Positions 25,937 to 33,947 of a stretch of 37,039 bases of DNA are shown here, in pieces. The stretch comes from Ruminiclostridium sp. Lineage in GTDB: Bacteria; Bacillota; Clostridia; Oscillospirales; Ruminococcaceae. The notes beneath the pieces were generated by a model. The model was not told where the DNA came from. It saw only the letters and a program-made list of their open reading frames with translations, and did not search any database. The position numbers were made by a program, and so were the translations under genes. The first letter of the stretch is position 1; each line of letters starts with the position of its first letter. The stretch covers positions 1-37,039 of the forward strand of contig JAFPUE010000075.1 in assembly GCA_017395555.1 (NCBI GenBank), given 5' to 3'.

Positions 25937-27464
25937 ATCCGTTACCTCCTCTGATTCTCATGCTGAGAGCAAACGAATATCTGTAGTCGCCTGCTTTTTC
26001 TTCTACCTTGACAGCCTTATTATCCTCTTCTTCCTTGATCTCTTCGCCGTCAAAGCCGTAGTATTCGATATCCTCGAAGTAATCCTGATCTATGAGTGCT
26101 CTTACATACTTCGTAGGTGTCTCGATGTCGTAGCAGCGTACTTCTATCGAAACATTGTACTGAGATATATCGATATCTTTCATAAGCTGAGCTTCGGGCT
26201 CAACAGATTCAAGCGCTTCAACGAGCTTAGCTCTTACCTCGGAATTTCCTTCCGGCAGGAAGTCGGAAAGTCTGTCCGCTTCGGCTATGCTGCGTGTGTA
26301 ATCCTGGATATTTGAGAGGATGAGCTCCTTCTCGGCGAGAAGAGCAAGCTTTGCATCGACTTCTTCGTTATGTACTGAATTATATACCGCTTCAGCCTCT
26401 GCCTTTATACCGTCGGCAATACCGTCACAAATGAACTTTGCGCCGACTACCACACCTATGGAGGCTACGCACGCTATACCCATACCGATCATGAATGTGC
26501 TTGCGGTCTTCTTTTCCTTAACAGCGGAAGCGTCGAGCAGGTTTACATGGTCAAAGTCTTTTCTAACTTTGAAGAACGCACCGATGGAGTTTGCATACTC
26601 CGCGAAATCAAAGTCACAGAAGGTAACGATGTTGTTGGGGATGTTGAGTATGTGCGAAGGAACGTTGAACGACGATACTGCGTTGGAAAGGGAGATGAAG
26701 TCTCTTACCTGACCGTAGAACATTATTTCCTTCAGCGGCTTTGCGTCCTTACGCTGACCGGTGAACTGCAGTGTACGGAAGATATTGTCGTAAACGGCCT
26801 GGTTCAGATAGTCCTCGTCGTTGTTGTAATCGTACGGATCGACTCTGACGTATCTCGAAAGTGAAAGCTGGTTGTCTTCATACAGGTTGATATTGATGAA
26901 GTCGTTGTCTATCTGTACGAGCATGAGGGGCATCGAAGCTTCGAGCTTCGGGGTGTTCAGTATAAGACGTGTGATACAGTTGTTCGACACGTTTATCTGC
27001 TGGAGCTTGATACCGAGCTGAGTGAACAGTCTTATGTAACCATCAACCATTCTCTGCGGTACTGCCGTCGCAAGGATCTTGAGCACGGGCTGCTCGTTTT
27101 CGTCCTTGTCTTCACCTATGATAGAGTATGAAATATTGTACTCTTTTGTGATACCCATTGTTGTGAGTATCATCGACTCGATAGCAGCCGAGTTGGAGAT
27201 CTTCTTCGGCTTCGGGATCGTAAGATCCTTATAGAGTATCGAACCGGAGTTGATGCAGACGATAGCGTCCTTTTCCTTGATGTTTCTTGCCGCGATGATA
27301 TCGGTGATCTCACCCGCTACCATGGGGATATCGGTAACATAGCCGTTGCTTATGCTTCCCGCCGTGAGATCACGCGTTTCTACTTCAAGTACGCGGATCT
27401 TGTTGCCGTTCAATGCGCCTCGTACAAGCCTTATCTGCTTGTCGGTAATATCAATTGATAACAT
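25923..27464 (-). CDS. Fused PilM-PilN type IV pilus assembly protein
   Basis: A 513-residue protein that appears to join PilM and PilN. Residues 1-300 have the actin-like PilM pattern, starting with MLSIDITDKQIRLVRG and including QIDNDFININLY and IFYGQ-type strands. Residues 307-311 read VNLLD, followed by ASAVKEKK. This resembles the cytoplasmic (I/V)NLLP-type peptide at the PilN N-terminus, which normally docks into PilM. A transmembrane helix (about 322-344), a coiled coil (about 350-400) and a small extracytoplasmic alpha/beta domain complete a PilN. The start ATG 27464 follows GAGGTG. The gene overlaps pilO by 14 bp. Keeping the docking peptide as a linker explains how the fusion could still form the usual complex. 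Confidence 0.8.
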   Translation of the reverse strand: MLSIDITDKQIRLVRGALNGNKIRVLEVETRDLTAGSISNGYVTDIPMVAGEITDIIAARNIKEKDAIVCINSGSILYKDLTIPKPKKISNSAAIESMILTTMGITKEYNISYSIIGEDKDENEQPVLKILATAVPQRMVDGYIRLFTQLGIKLQQINVSNNCITRLILNTPKLEASMPLMLVQIDNDFININLYEDNQLSLSRYVRVDPYDYNNDEDYLNQAVYDNIFRTLQFTGQRKDAKPLKEIMFYGQVRDFISLSNAVSSFNVPSHILNIPNNIVTFCDFDFAEYANSIGAFFKVRKDFDHVNLLDASAVKEKKTASTFMIGMGIACVASIGVVVGAKFICDGIADGIKAEAEAVYNSVHNEEVDAKLALLAEKELILSNIQDYTRSIAEADRLSDFLPEGNSEVRAKLVEALESVEPEAQLMKDIDISQYNVSIEVRCYDIETPTKYVRALIDQDYFEDIEYYGFDGEEIKEEEDNKAVKVEEKAGDYRYSFALSMRIRGGNGYEIK

Positions 27465-27531
27465 ATAGCACCTCTTGTTTATTTTGTTTTATCACCGGGC
27501 GCGTTTTCCGCGCCCGAATATTTACTTTGTA

Positions 27532-28725
27532 TCAGTTTCCGACGTTTGCCATACCACCGTAGAGGATCGGGAAGATACCTGCGAGTATCATACCTATCAT
27601 GATACCGAGGAAGATGATCATGAGCGGTTCCATGAGTCCTACGAGCTTTGCGATAGCCGTAGTAGCTTCATCTTCGTAGTAATCGGCGGATTTGTTGAGG
27701 ATCTCGTCCAGCGCACCGGATTCCTCACCGACCATGATGATCGATGTGAATACGCCGGGGAAGACGCCTATCTTGGTAATTGCAGCCGAAAGCGCTTCAC
27801 CGTGCTTTACGTCCTCTACGACACTTTCGTGGAAGAGGTTCGATATGTATTGGTTGTTCAGTGTATCCGAGGATTTCTCGATACAGTCTACCATCTGAAG
27901 ACCGGAAGCGTAAAGGTTAGCCATTGTTCTTGCGAAACGAGCTGTGTAGATTACGACGAGCAGCGGTCCTACCTTAGGCATCTTGACCTTCATCTCGTCA
28001 AACCAGAGCGCGAACCACGGTGTTTTTCTCAGGAAGTAGATAACGAGCACGATTATGCCCACACCGAGGATTATCGTCCACCAGTAAGGTATCAGGAAGT
28101 CACTTATCGAGAACATCGCAGCCGACAGCGGCGGAAGATCGTCTCCCGCGAGGTCACGGAACATCGGCATGATGAAGATGAACAGACCGAAGAATACGCC
28201 TATGAGCAGTACCATAAGTACAATAGGATAGATAAGTGCGCTCTTTATCTGGTTGTTCGTCTTGTTCTGATTGAGGTAATAGTCGGCAACACGCGTCATG
28301 ATAGCATCGAGGTTACCGGAAGCCTCACCCGCGGCAACCATGCTGACAAACAGGAGCGGGAAAACGCCGGGTCTTGCCTGTACTGCTTCCGAGAACGAAC
28401 GTCCCTTCTGAACGTCCTCGTAGATCTCCAGCAGCGCCGCCTTTGCCTTTTTGTTTTCCTCCTGCGAGTACAGGATGTGCAGCGATCTTACCAGGCTTAT
28501 ACCTGCTGTAAGCATCGACGCAAGCTGTCGGCAGATAAAAGCCAGGTCCTTTGTTTTGAACTTGTACTTCGCGTCTGACAGCTTCTCCTTGATCTCGGTG
28601 TACTCGGTACAGAAAAGGTTTTTCGCGCGTAGCTTCTCGGATAAGTCGAGATAGTCATCAGCGAATTCCTTTCCTCTTACCGTGGAACCGTTGACATCTG
28701 TGGCAACATAAGAATAGTATGCCAT
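27532..28725 (-). CDS. pilC: Type IV pilus inner membrane platform protein PilC
   Basis: Platform protein on which the PilB and PilT ATPases act. The 397-residue product matches PilC/GspF: an N-terminal MAYYSYVATDVNGSTVRG, two T2SSF domains with the repeated FSEAVQARPGVFPLLFVSMVAAGEASG-like and LSAAITKIGVFPGVFTSI-like helices, and three hydrophobic segments, including the C-terminal one around LMIIFLGIMIGMILAGIFPILYG. The start ATG 28725 has GGAGGG 6 nt upstream. It is the first gene of the main pilus operon, with tandem promoters about 90-130 bp upstream. Length and motifs are normal. Confidence 0.94.
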   Translation of the reverse strand: MAYYSYVATDVNGSTVRGKEFADDYLDLSEKLRAKNLFCTEYTEIKEKLSDAKYKFKTKDLAFICRQLASMLTAGISLVRSLHILYSQEENKKAKAALLEIYEDVQKGRSFSEAVQARPGVFPLLFVSMVAAGEASGNLDAIMTRVADYYLNQNKTNNQIKSALIYPIVLMVLLIGVFFGLFIFIMPMFRDLAGDDLPPLSAAMFSISDFLIPYWWTIILGVGIIVLVIYFLRKTPWFALWFDEMKVKMPKVGPLLVVIYTARFARTMANLYASGLQMVDCIEKSSDTLNNQYISNLFHESVVEDVKHGEALSAAITKIGVFPGVFTSIIMVGEESGALDEILNKSADYYEDEATTAIAKLVGLMEPLMIIFLGIMIGMILAGIFPILYGGMANVGN

Positions 28726-28817
28726 GTAAACCCTCCATTCGTATTTCTTTTTATTTACTCATGCGACGGGAAGACAGCAGCGCACTATCCCTCATACGCA
28801 CACTTGTATACGATACA

Positions 28818-28862
28818 ATTATAGCACAAAAGTCATTATACCACAATAGTGTATAATTACAA
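28818..28862 (-). promoter_or_regulatory. Tandem overlapping promoters of the pilus operon
   Basis: On the minus strand TTGTGG (28841-28846) and TATAAT (28818-28823) are 17 nt apart. A second pair, TTGTAA (28857-28862) and TATAAT (28835-28840), is 16 nt apart. The spacer of the proximal promoter contains the -10 of the distal one. The leader to the pilC start is about 85-100 nt. The two would compete or allow two levels of expression. Confidence 0.65.
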
Positions 28863-28900
28863 ATTTTCGCACCTCAATTTGTATAAAAATGAACATATAA

Positions 28901-28933
28901 TAATAACGCGGTTACAGCGCAGGTGCGTTATTA
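28901..28933. repeat. Inverted repeat in the pilC/GH130 divergent spacer
   Basis: TAATAACGC (28901-28909) and GCGTTATTA (28925-28933) form a 9-bp stem with a 15-nt loop, extended by AT-rich flanks. It lies upstream of the pilus promoters and about 150 bp upstream of the GH130 promoter. It could be an operator or a structural element. The rest of 28726-29199 holds the two promoter sets and AT-rich sequence with no gene. Confidence 0.45.
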
Positions 28934-29085
28934 TATATAAATGGTATAGATCCGTCCTTCAGGGATAATAAACTTTATGCGATTTTTATTTTCATTAGCT
29001 TTTAGCTGCCTAATTTAAGTAAATTATATGTTAATATTACCTAATCGGTACAGCGAAAATTGTCTGTTATTTTATTAAAAAACGG

Positions 29086-29114
29086 TTGACACCCGCGCTC
29101 CGATAAGCTATAAT
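29086..29114 (+). promoter_or_regulatory. Consensus sigma-A promoter of the GH130 gene
   Basis: TTGACA (29086-29091) and TATAAT (29109-29114) match both consensus hexamers exactly, with 17-nt spacing. Transcription should start near 29121, leaving a 79-nt leader. This is the strongest promoter seen in the window and suggests high expression of the phosphorylase. No obvious operator overlaps it. Confidence 0.9.
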
Positions 29115-29199
29115 AGTAATCACAGAGCACGCGTATCCGGCTTAAAGCGCTGCGCGTCAAAACAAAACCGATACTAAATTCACGAAAGAGGTAAGTGCC

Positions 29200-30207
29200 A
29201 TGAACGTAAAAATTTTTAATCAGCCCTCGCTCCCCAATATCCCGTGGCAGGATAAGCCCGCCAACTGCAAGGACGTTGTCTGGAGATTTGACGCCAACCC
29301 CATAATCCCCAGAGACCTTCTCCCCACAAGCAACTCCATTTTCAACAGCGCCGTTGTTCCCTTTGAATGCGGCGATTACAAATTCGCGGGCGTTTTCAGA
29401 GTAGATGACAAGGAAAGAAATATGGCTATACACGCCGGCTTCTCCAAGGACGGCATACACTGGGATATCAACGAGAAGCGCGTTGACTGGATCAACGACG
29501 ATCCCGAGACCGCTGAGGCAAATCCGTGGCAGTACGGCTACGATCCCCGCTGCGTATGGATCGAGGACCGCTTCTGGATCACATGGTGCAACGCCTACGG
29601 TTGGAAGCCCACTATCGGCGTGGGCTGGACAAAGGATTTCAAGGAATTCCACCAGTGCGAGAACGCCTTCCTTCCCTTCAACAGAAACGGCGTTATGTTC
29701 CCGCGCAAGATAAACGGCAAGTACGTTATGTTCAGCCGTCCTTCCGACAGCGGTCATACCCCCTTCGGCGATATGTACGTTTCACAGTCTCCCGATATGA
29801 GATACTGGGGTGACCACAGACACGTTATGGGACCGCTCAGAGGCTGGGAGTCCAAGAAGATCGGCGCAGGTCCTATCCCGATCGAAACGAGCGAGGGCTG
29901 GCTGGTATTCTATCACGGCGTTCTTGAGAGCTGCAACGGCTTCGTTTACAGCTTCGGTGCCTGCATACTCGACATCGACAAGCCGTGGAAGGTAAAGTAC
30001 CGCTGCGCGGAGTATCTCCTCAACCCGCGTGAGCTTTACGAGTGCATCGGCGACGTTCAGAACGTTACATTCCCGTGTGCGGCTCTCTGCGACGGAGACA
30101 CCGGACGTATCGCGATCTACTACGGCTGTGCGGACACCTGTGTATCCATGGCATTCTGTACCGTTGACGAAGTGGTTGACTACATTAAAAATCACTCTTC
30201 TGTGTGA
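29200..30207 (+). CDS. GH130 beta-1,4-mannoside phosphorylase
   Basis: Predicted intracellular enzyme that phosphorolyses beta-1,4-mannosides to mannose 1-phosphate. The 335-residue protein has GH130 five-bladed propeller features: [20 protein letters not shown] near 36-55, the catalytic Asp in GYDPR (Asp115), [19 protein letters not shown] (about 165-183) and [21 protein letters not shown] (about 220-240). The length is close to Ruminococcus albus RaMP2-type (GH130_2) mannooligosaccharide phosphorylases and shorter than RaMP1-type mannosylglucose enzymes. Substrate length, and whether it acts on N-glycan mannosyl-GlcNAc, cannot be decided from sequence. No signal peptide is visible. The start follows GAAAGAGGT with 7 nt spacing. 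It is monocistronic, with its own consensus promoter and terminator and no transporter or epimerase nearby. Confidence 0.9.
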   Translation: MNVKIFNQPSLPNIPWQDKPANCKDVVWRFDANPIIPRDLLPTSNSIFNSAVVPFECGDYKFAGVFRVDDKERNMAIHAGFSKDGIHWDINEKRVDWINDDPETAEANPWQYGYDPRCVWIEDRFWITWCNAYGWKPTIGVGWTKDFKEFHQCENAFLPFNRNGVMFPRKINGKYVMFSRPSDSGHTPFGDMYVSQSPDMRYWGDHRHVMGPLRGWESKKIGAGPIPIETSEGWLVFYHGVLESCNGFVYSFGACILDIDKPWKVKYRCAEYLLNPRELYECIGDVQNVTFPCAALCDGDTGRIAIYYGCADTCVSMAFCTVDEVVDYIKNHSSV

Positions 30208-30238
30208 TTGTCGAACATAATAATACCTCACGAAAAAT

Positions 30239-30270
30239 GCGCAGGCGTTTATAACGTCTGCGCGTTTTTC
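30239..30270. terminator. Bidirectional terminator between GH130 and vanZ genes
   Basis: GCGCAGGCGTT (30239-30249) pairs with AACGTCTGCGC (30253-30263) around a TAT loop, with one G-T pair. GTTTTTC follows on the plus strand and GCATTTTTCG on the minus strand. The vanZ-like stop codon (30249-30251) lies inside the hairpin. Confidence 0.85.
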
Positions 30271-30722
30271 TTTTTCTTAATCTTTGATACGATCATCAGG
30301 ATCGCTCCCGATATAGCGGCTCCGAAGCAGATACCCGCAAAATCTATCCATACATCCACTATGAGTGCGCCGCGTCCGGAAAAGAGCTGCACCGTCTCGT
30401 CCATAAATCCGATAAAAAGTCCGGCTGCAAACGGCATTGCCGCTTTCCTTATTTTCTGCTTTACTCCTTCCTCGTCTTTTACACGCGGGAAGAAGTACAG
30501 TCCGAGCAGAAGTCCCGCACCCGAATACTCGGTAAAATGCGCGAGCTTGCGCACGATGTGCTGTGTCAGTTTAACGGGGATATGGAGAAAATCGAGAACA
30601 GCCTGCATGATCTGCATTATCCAGCCGCTCTCCGCTGCCGAGCTTGACTGCGGGAGCAGGGAATGTCCCCAGATAAACAGCAGCACAACTGCCATTATGA
30701 TTATAAACGTCCTTTTTTTCAT
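30249..30722 (-). CDS. VanZ-like family membrane protein
   Basis: A 157-residue membrane protein with four hydrophobic segments. VanZ-family signatures are RKLAHFTEY (about 59-67), DETVQLFSGRGALIVDVWIDFAG (about 107-129) and a basic C-terminus. VanZ confers low-level teicoplanin resistance in enterococci, but most VanZ-like proteins have no proven function. There is no vancomycin cluster here. The ATG at 30722 directly follows the mntP stop (TAAATG), so the two are co-transcribed from the mntP promoter. The ribosome binding site is AGGACAG at the end of mntP. Confidence 0.88.
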   Translation of the reverse strand: MKKRTFIIIMAVVLLFIWGHSLLPQSSSAAESGWIMQIMQAVLDFLHIPVKLTQHIVRKLAHFTEYSGAGLLLGLYFFPRVKDEEGVKQKIRKAAMPFAAGLFIGFMDETVQLFSGRGALIVDVWIDFAGICFGAAISGAILMIVSKIKKKKNAQTL

Positions 30723-31313
30723 TTACACTGTCCTAAAAAAAACTCCGCTCACGAATATCTCGATACCTATTCCGATGAGTATAAGGCCGCCGAGTATCTG
30801 TGCTTTGCCGGAGAGCTTTGTGCCGAACTTGCGTCCGAGTGCGAGACCTGCAAGACAAATAACGAATGTCACGGCGGCGATAATGAGGGCTGCCGCGAGC
30901 GCTGACCACACATCGTAGTCCGCTATTGTGAAGCCGACGGAGAGCGCGTCGATAGATGTTGCAATACCTTGTATCATAAGCGCACCGAAGCCGACACCGA
31001 CTTTTTCGTCTTCATCTTTACCGGAAACGCCGTCAAAGATCATTTTTCCGCCTATGAAAAGGAGCAGTATGAGTGCGATCCACGGGATAAAGCTCTCGAA
31101 AGACGAGAACAGGGTCACGATAGTATGTACGCAGACCCAGCCGATCATCGGCATGAACGCCTGAAAGAACGCGAACGTACCGGCAATGAGGAATTGCTTG
31201 CCGCGCTTCATTCCGGGCTCATTGAGGCCGTTTGCGAGTGAAACGGAGAAGGCATCCATTGCGAGTCCTACACCGAGAAGCACGCTGTTGAGCAGAAAAG
31301 TAAATAACTCTAT
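30723..31313 (-). CDS. mntP: Manganese efflux pump MntP, probable ATA start
   Basis: Six-helix Mn(II) exporter of the inner membrane. The product has the two related MntP halves with MDAFSVS and SIDALSVG metal-site motifs and the TM3 segment FFQAFMPMIGW. Conventional start calling gives GTG at 31283 (186 residues), but that begins only 8 residues before MDAFSVS and truncates TM1. A good ribosome binding site, AAGGAAGGG (31321-31329), lies 38 nt before that GTG but exactly 7 nt before an in-frame ATA at 31311-31313. An in-frame TAA closes the frame just upstream. Starting at ATA gives MELFTFLLNSVLLGVGLAMDAF, a normal MntP N-terminus of 196 residues total. The ATA is inferred. No yybP-ykoY manganese riboswitch fits in the roughly 46-nt leader. 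Confidence 0.9.
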   Translation of the reverse strand: MELFTFLLNSVLLGVGLAMDAFSVSLANGLNEPGMKRGKQFLIAGTFAFFQAFMPMIGWVCVHTIVTLFSSFESFIPWIALILLLFIGGKMIFDGVSGKDEDEKVGVGFGALMIQGIATSIDALSVGFTIADYDVWSALAAALIIAAVTFVICLAGLALGRKFGTKLSGKAQILGGLILIGIGIEIFVSGVFFRTV

Positions 31314-31320
31314 TTTATAT

Positions 31321-31329
31321 CCCTTCCTT
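31321..31329 (-). promoter_or_regulatory. Ribosome binding site that selects the mntP ATA start
   Basis: AAGGAAGGG on the minus strand, with 7 nt to the ATA codon at 31313. The nearest usual start codon (GTG 31283) is 37 nt further on, outside working distance. Confidence 0.65.
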
Positions 31330-31365
31330 TATTGATCTGTGCAGTTTGTTTAAAATCGCCATATT

Positions 31366-31394
31366 ATTATACTATGTCCTGCCGGACTTGTCAA
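31366..31394 (-). promoter_or_regulatory. Consensus promoter of mntP-vanZ
   Basis: TTGACA (31389-31394) and TATAAT (31366-31371) on the minus strand are separated by 17 nt. Transcription should start near 31359, giving a leader of about 46 nt before the ATA start. Confidence 0.88.
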
Positions 31395-31410
31395 TGCAAA
31401 TTTAAAAGAA

Positions 31411-31446
31411 AAACTGCCTGATGTTTCTCGCATCAAGCAGTTTTTT
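31411..31446 (-). terminator. Terminator downstream of the MMPL operon
   Basis: ACTGCCTGATG (31413-31423) pairs with CATCAAGCAGT (31431-31441) with one mismatch. TTTTTCTTTT follows on the minus strand and TTTTTT on the plus strand. It ends the minus-strand operon whose last stop is at 31576; the 130 bp between hold nothing recognisable. Confidence 0.8.
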
Positions 31447-31575
31447 GATATCATGCAATATGGAATCTTGTACAAATTGAATAGCCGCCGTGATTTGTAG
31501 CTCCGGGAGTTCTTTATCGGGTCTTAGCGGACTCAGCGCCCCATCTCCAAAATCTCTTGAAAATCTCAAAGCCTC

Positions 31576-33810
31576 TCAATTCTTCTCGATAGCTTCTGTG
31601 CGGTAGATGAACTTGACGCTGCCGGTGCCGCCGGTGAAGGTCTCGTAATCCTGAGATACGGAGGAGACTGCCTTGAAGCGGTCAATGAGGCTGCCGATAT
31701 CGCCGTCAACTATGTCTATCAGCTTGGAGATGCCCTGCTCGTTGAACTCCCTGCAGCCGTCGGAGAGCTGTGCGGAACCGTCGTCGAGCTGTGTTATGCC
31801 GTCTATCAGAGCGGGAACCTTGCCGTTAAGCTCGCCGATACCGTCGTAAAGCTGCTGCGAGCCTGCCGAAAGCTGCTCTGTGCCGGTGCTGAGTGAGCCG
31901 AGACCGTCCTTTATCTGCTTAGCGCCGTCCGCTGCCTGCGCAACACCGTCGGTGTACTGCGCAAGACCGGTGTAGAACTTGTTGTAGCTGTCAAGCTGTT
32001 CTTTCAGCGCGTTCAGCTTTGCGACGCCTTCCTTTGCAGAACCGAGGGCTTCCTTGATCTTGCCCTGTACCTCGTCGGAATTGTAATTCTCCCCGATAAG
32101 CTCTGCTATCTTTTCGTCCGTCTTCTGCGCGATTATTGCCTTGACATCGTCGGACTGCATCTGCTGTTCGAGCGCCGCTTCAGCCTGTGCCTTGACTTCC
32201 GCGGACTGCATCTGCTGTTCTGCCGCAGCTTCAGCCTGCGCCATGACCTCCGGGGTCTGCATCTGCATTTCCACTGCCGCTTCTATCTTCTGCTGTACTA
32301 CCTCGCCTATCACGCCGGCTGCAATGCCCTGCTCGTACTTTTCGGGGGTCATTCCCTGTGTTTCAAGAACGCCCGCGAGCACCTTCGCCTTTACCGCTTC
32401 GTTTACCTTTTCGGTAACCGCTGCCTTAACACCCTCGTTGACATTCACACTGACCTGCTCTTTTACAGCCTTCGTGACTTCCGCTTCAACAACACCGCGT
32501 TTTGCTTCAACGGCTTCCGTTACCTGCTTCATTGCGGTATCCTGCGCGGTTTTCAGAACGCTGTCCCCGTCAAGAGAGGCTATGATCTTATCGAGCGTTT
32601 CCGCGTAATTGTCTATCGTCAGCTTGTAACCGGTGATACCTGCCGCTTCGAGCTGCGTGTTTGCAATGTCAAGAAGGGAACCGAATACCTGCTCTGAACC
32701 GGCTGTCAGATCGGCACTGCTCGACGTGAGCTTGTCAAGTCCTGCGGAGAGCTTGTCGGAGCCGGTATAGAGCTTCGCTGCGCCGTCTTTCGCATCGGCA
32801 AGACCGCTGTTCAGTCTGTCCGCGCCCTCATAAAGAGCGCCTGTGCCGTCCGTGAGAGCCGACGACTTTTCAAGCAGTTCGTTCAGACCCTCGTGAAGTC
32901 TGTCGGAACCGTCCATGAGCTGTTCCATAGCGCTGCCGAGCTTGTCGATATCCTCGCTTATCGTAGCTTCCGAATCGCCGAGATCTATGTCGATATCGTT
33001 GAATATCTCGTTAGTAGCGATCGTGACGGTATTCATAAGCTCGAAATCCGTAACATCTGCCGTTACCTCGAAATATCCGGGTATCTTCACCTTTTCGCTG
33101 TCCGCGGCATCAAGGCTCTCCGCGAGACCCGGGAACGCCGTACCGACGATAAATGTACGATCGCCGTCATTGACGGTTTTTCCGTTTACAACCTCAACAT
33201 TGCGGAATTTGTCGTTGTCGAGCATCATACCGGTTATTGCGGCGAACGGAACATATATTTTAGTCTTCTCCCCGTTTATTGTTCTTTCTTCATACTTGTT
33301 ATTTGTATAATCGAATCTGATCGTCACCTTTCCGCTCCTGCCGGCAAGCTCATCTGCGGAGATGTCGCTGCCGTCGAGCTTGTAGCTTACCGCCATAGTG
33401 AGCGGAAGCTGCTCGGTAGTCGTGCCGCGGTAGTAGATGTCGCTGCCGTTGGCGTTCCATGTTCTGGTATCGCCGTTCTCGGTGAAAGTCTCGTCACCCT
33501 TGACGTTCTCAACATCGCGGAGCAGGGATTCCTCGGTAAGTGTTGTGTCGCCGTCCGCGTTGGTCAGATGATCGCTGACAATGATCTTGTTTGTGCTGCC
33601 GTTTGCATTGGCAAGGACATAAACCGTCTCGTCCTTCTGCGGCTCATCTTCTTTTTCGGGCTCCGCAGTCTCCTCGACTGCTGGCAGCTCCTCTGTTTTC
33701 TGCTCATTGATGCTTTCGTTTACCGCGTAAGCGGCTGTTGCTCCGACTGCTCCCGCAAGCATTGTGCAGCAAGCAATATATGATATCTTTTTAATAAGTG
33801 ACTGTTTCAT
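31576..33810 (-). CDS. Secreted coiled-coil protein with YhgE/Pip-like LxxG repeats
   Basis: A 744-residue exported protein. The signal peptide is MKQSLIKKISYIACCTMLAG..., with cleavage near AYA-VNE (about 29). A Glu/Pro-rich linker and a beta-rich domain (about 60-290) follow. Then come long heptad-type repeats with L-x-x-G and L-x-x-L spacing (DGSDRLHEGLNELLEKSS, SGLADAKDGAAKLYTG, LSTGTEQLSAGSQQLYDG), as in the stalk of YhgE/Pip-type proteins. Around 520-575 three tandem copies of about 15 residues (QMQSAEVKAQAEAA type) form a helical insert. There is no C-terminal membrane helix. It follows the MMPL gene, so it may be the extracytoplasmic partner or stalk of that exporter. The start has AAAGGAAG with 7 nt spacing. 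Confidence 0.8.
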   Translation of the reverse strand: MKQSLIKKISYIACCTMLAGAVGATAAYAVNESINEQKTEELPAVEETAEPEKEDEPQKDETVYVLANANGSTNKIIVSDHLTNADGDTTLTEESLLRDVENVKGDETFTENGDTRTWNANGSDIYYRGTTTEQLPLTMAVSYKLDGSDISADELAGRSGKVTIRFDYTNNKYEERTINGEKTKIYVPFAAITGMMLDNDKFRNVEVVNGKTVNDGDRTFIVGTAFPGLAESLDAADSEKVKIPGYFEVTADVTDFELMNTVTIATNEIFNDIDIDLGDSEATISEDIDKLGSAMEQLMDGSDRLHEGLNELLEKSSALTDGTGALYEGADRLNSGLADAKDGAAKLYTGSDKLSAGLDKLTSSSADLTAGSEQVFGSLLDIANTQLEAAGITGYKLTIDNYAETLDKIIASLDGDSVLKTAQDTAMKQVTEAVEAKRGVVEAEVTKAVKEQVSVNVNEGVKAAVTEKVNEAVKAKVLAGVLETQGMTPEKYEQGIAAGVIGEVVQQKIEAAVEMQMQTPEVMAQAEAAAEQQMQSAEVKAQAEAALEQQMQSDDVKAIIAQKTDEKIAELIGENYNSDEVQGKIKEALGSAKEGVAKLNALKEQLDSYNKFYTGLAQYTDGVAQAADGAKQIKDGLGSLSTGTEQLSAGSQQLYDGIGELNGKVPALIDGITQLDDGSAQLSDGCREFNEQGISKLIDIVDGDIGSLIDRFKAVSSVSQDYETFTGGTGSVKFIYRTEAIEKN

Positions 33811-33849
33811 AGTTATCTTCCTTTCACATTTTCGGTTGACTGTTTTCCC

Positions 33850-33937
33850 TCCGCTTTTTTAAAAAGCGGAGTCGGGTTAGAGCTCGAGAAAGGGGTGAAG
33901 CCCCTTTCTCGTTCGGCTGACGGCATCTCAGATGCCG
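33850..33937. repeat. Three hairpins between the MMPL and coiled-coil genes
   Basis: TCCGCTTTTT/AAAAAGCGGA (33850-33870), CGAGAAAGGGG-TGAAG-CCCCTTTCTCG (33885-33911) and CGGCATC-TCA-GATGCCG (33921-33937) lie in the 137-bp spacer inside the operon. None is a clean terminator, although the first is T-rich. They may set the ratio of the two products by protecting or processing the mRNA. Confidence 0.55.
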
Positions 33938-33947
33938 CAGACGAGGA

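Noticed and set aside
27475-28578. Long plus-strand frame opposite pilC
   Set aside because: Arg/His/Tyr-rich translation antisense to a conserved pilus gene; no ribosome binding site.
30249-30722. Glycopeptide resistance locus
   Set aside because: Only a VanZ-like protein is present; no vanHAX, vanRS or ligase genes are near.
31314-31359. yybP-ykoY manganese riboswitch before mntP
   Set aside because: The predicted leader is only about 46 nt, too short, and no riboswitch core is visible.
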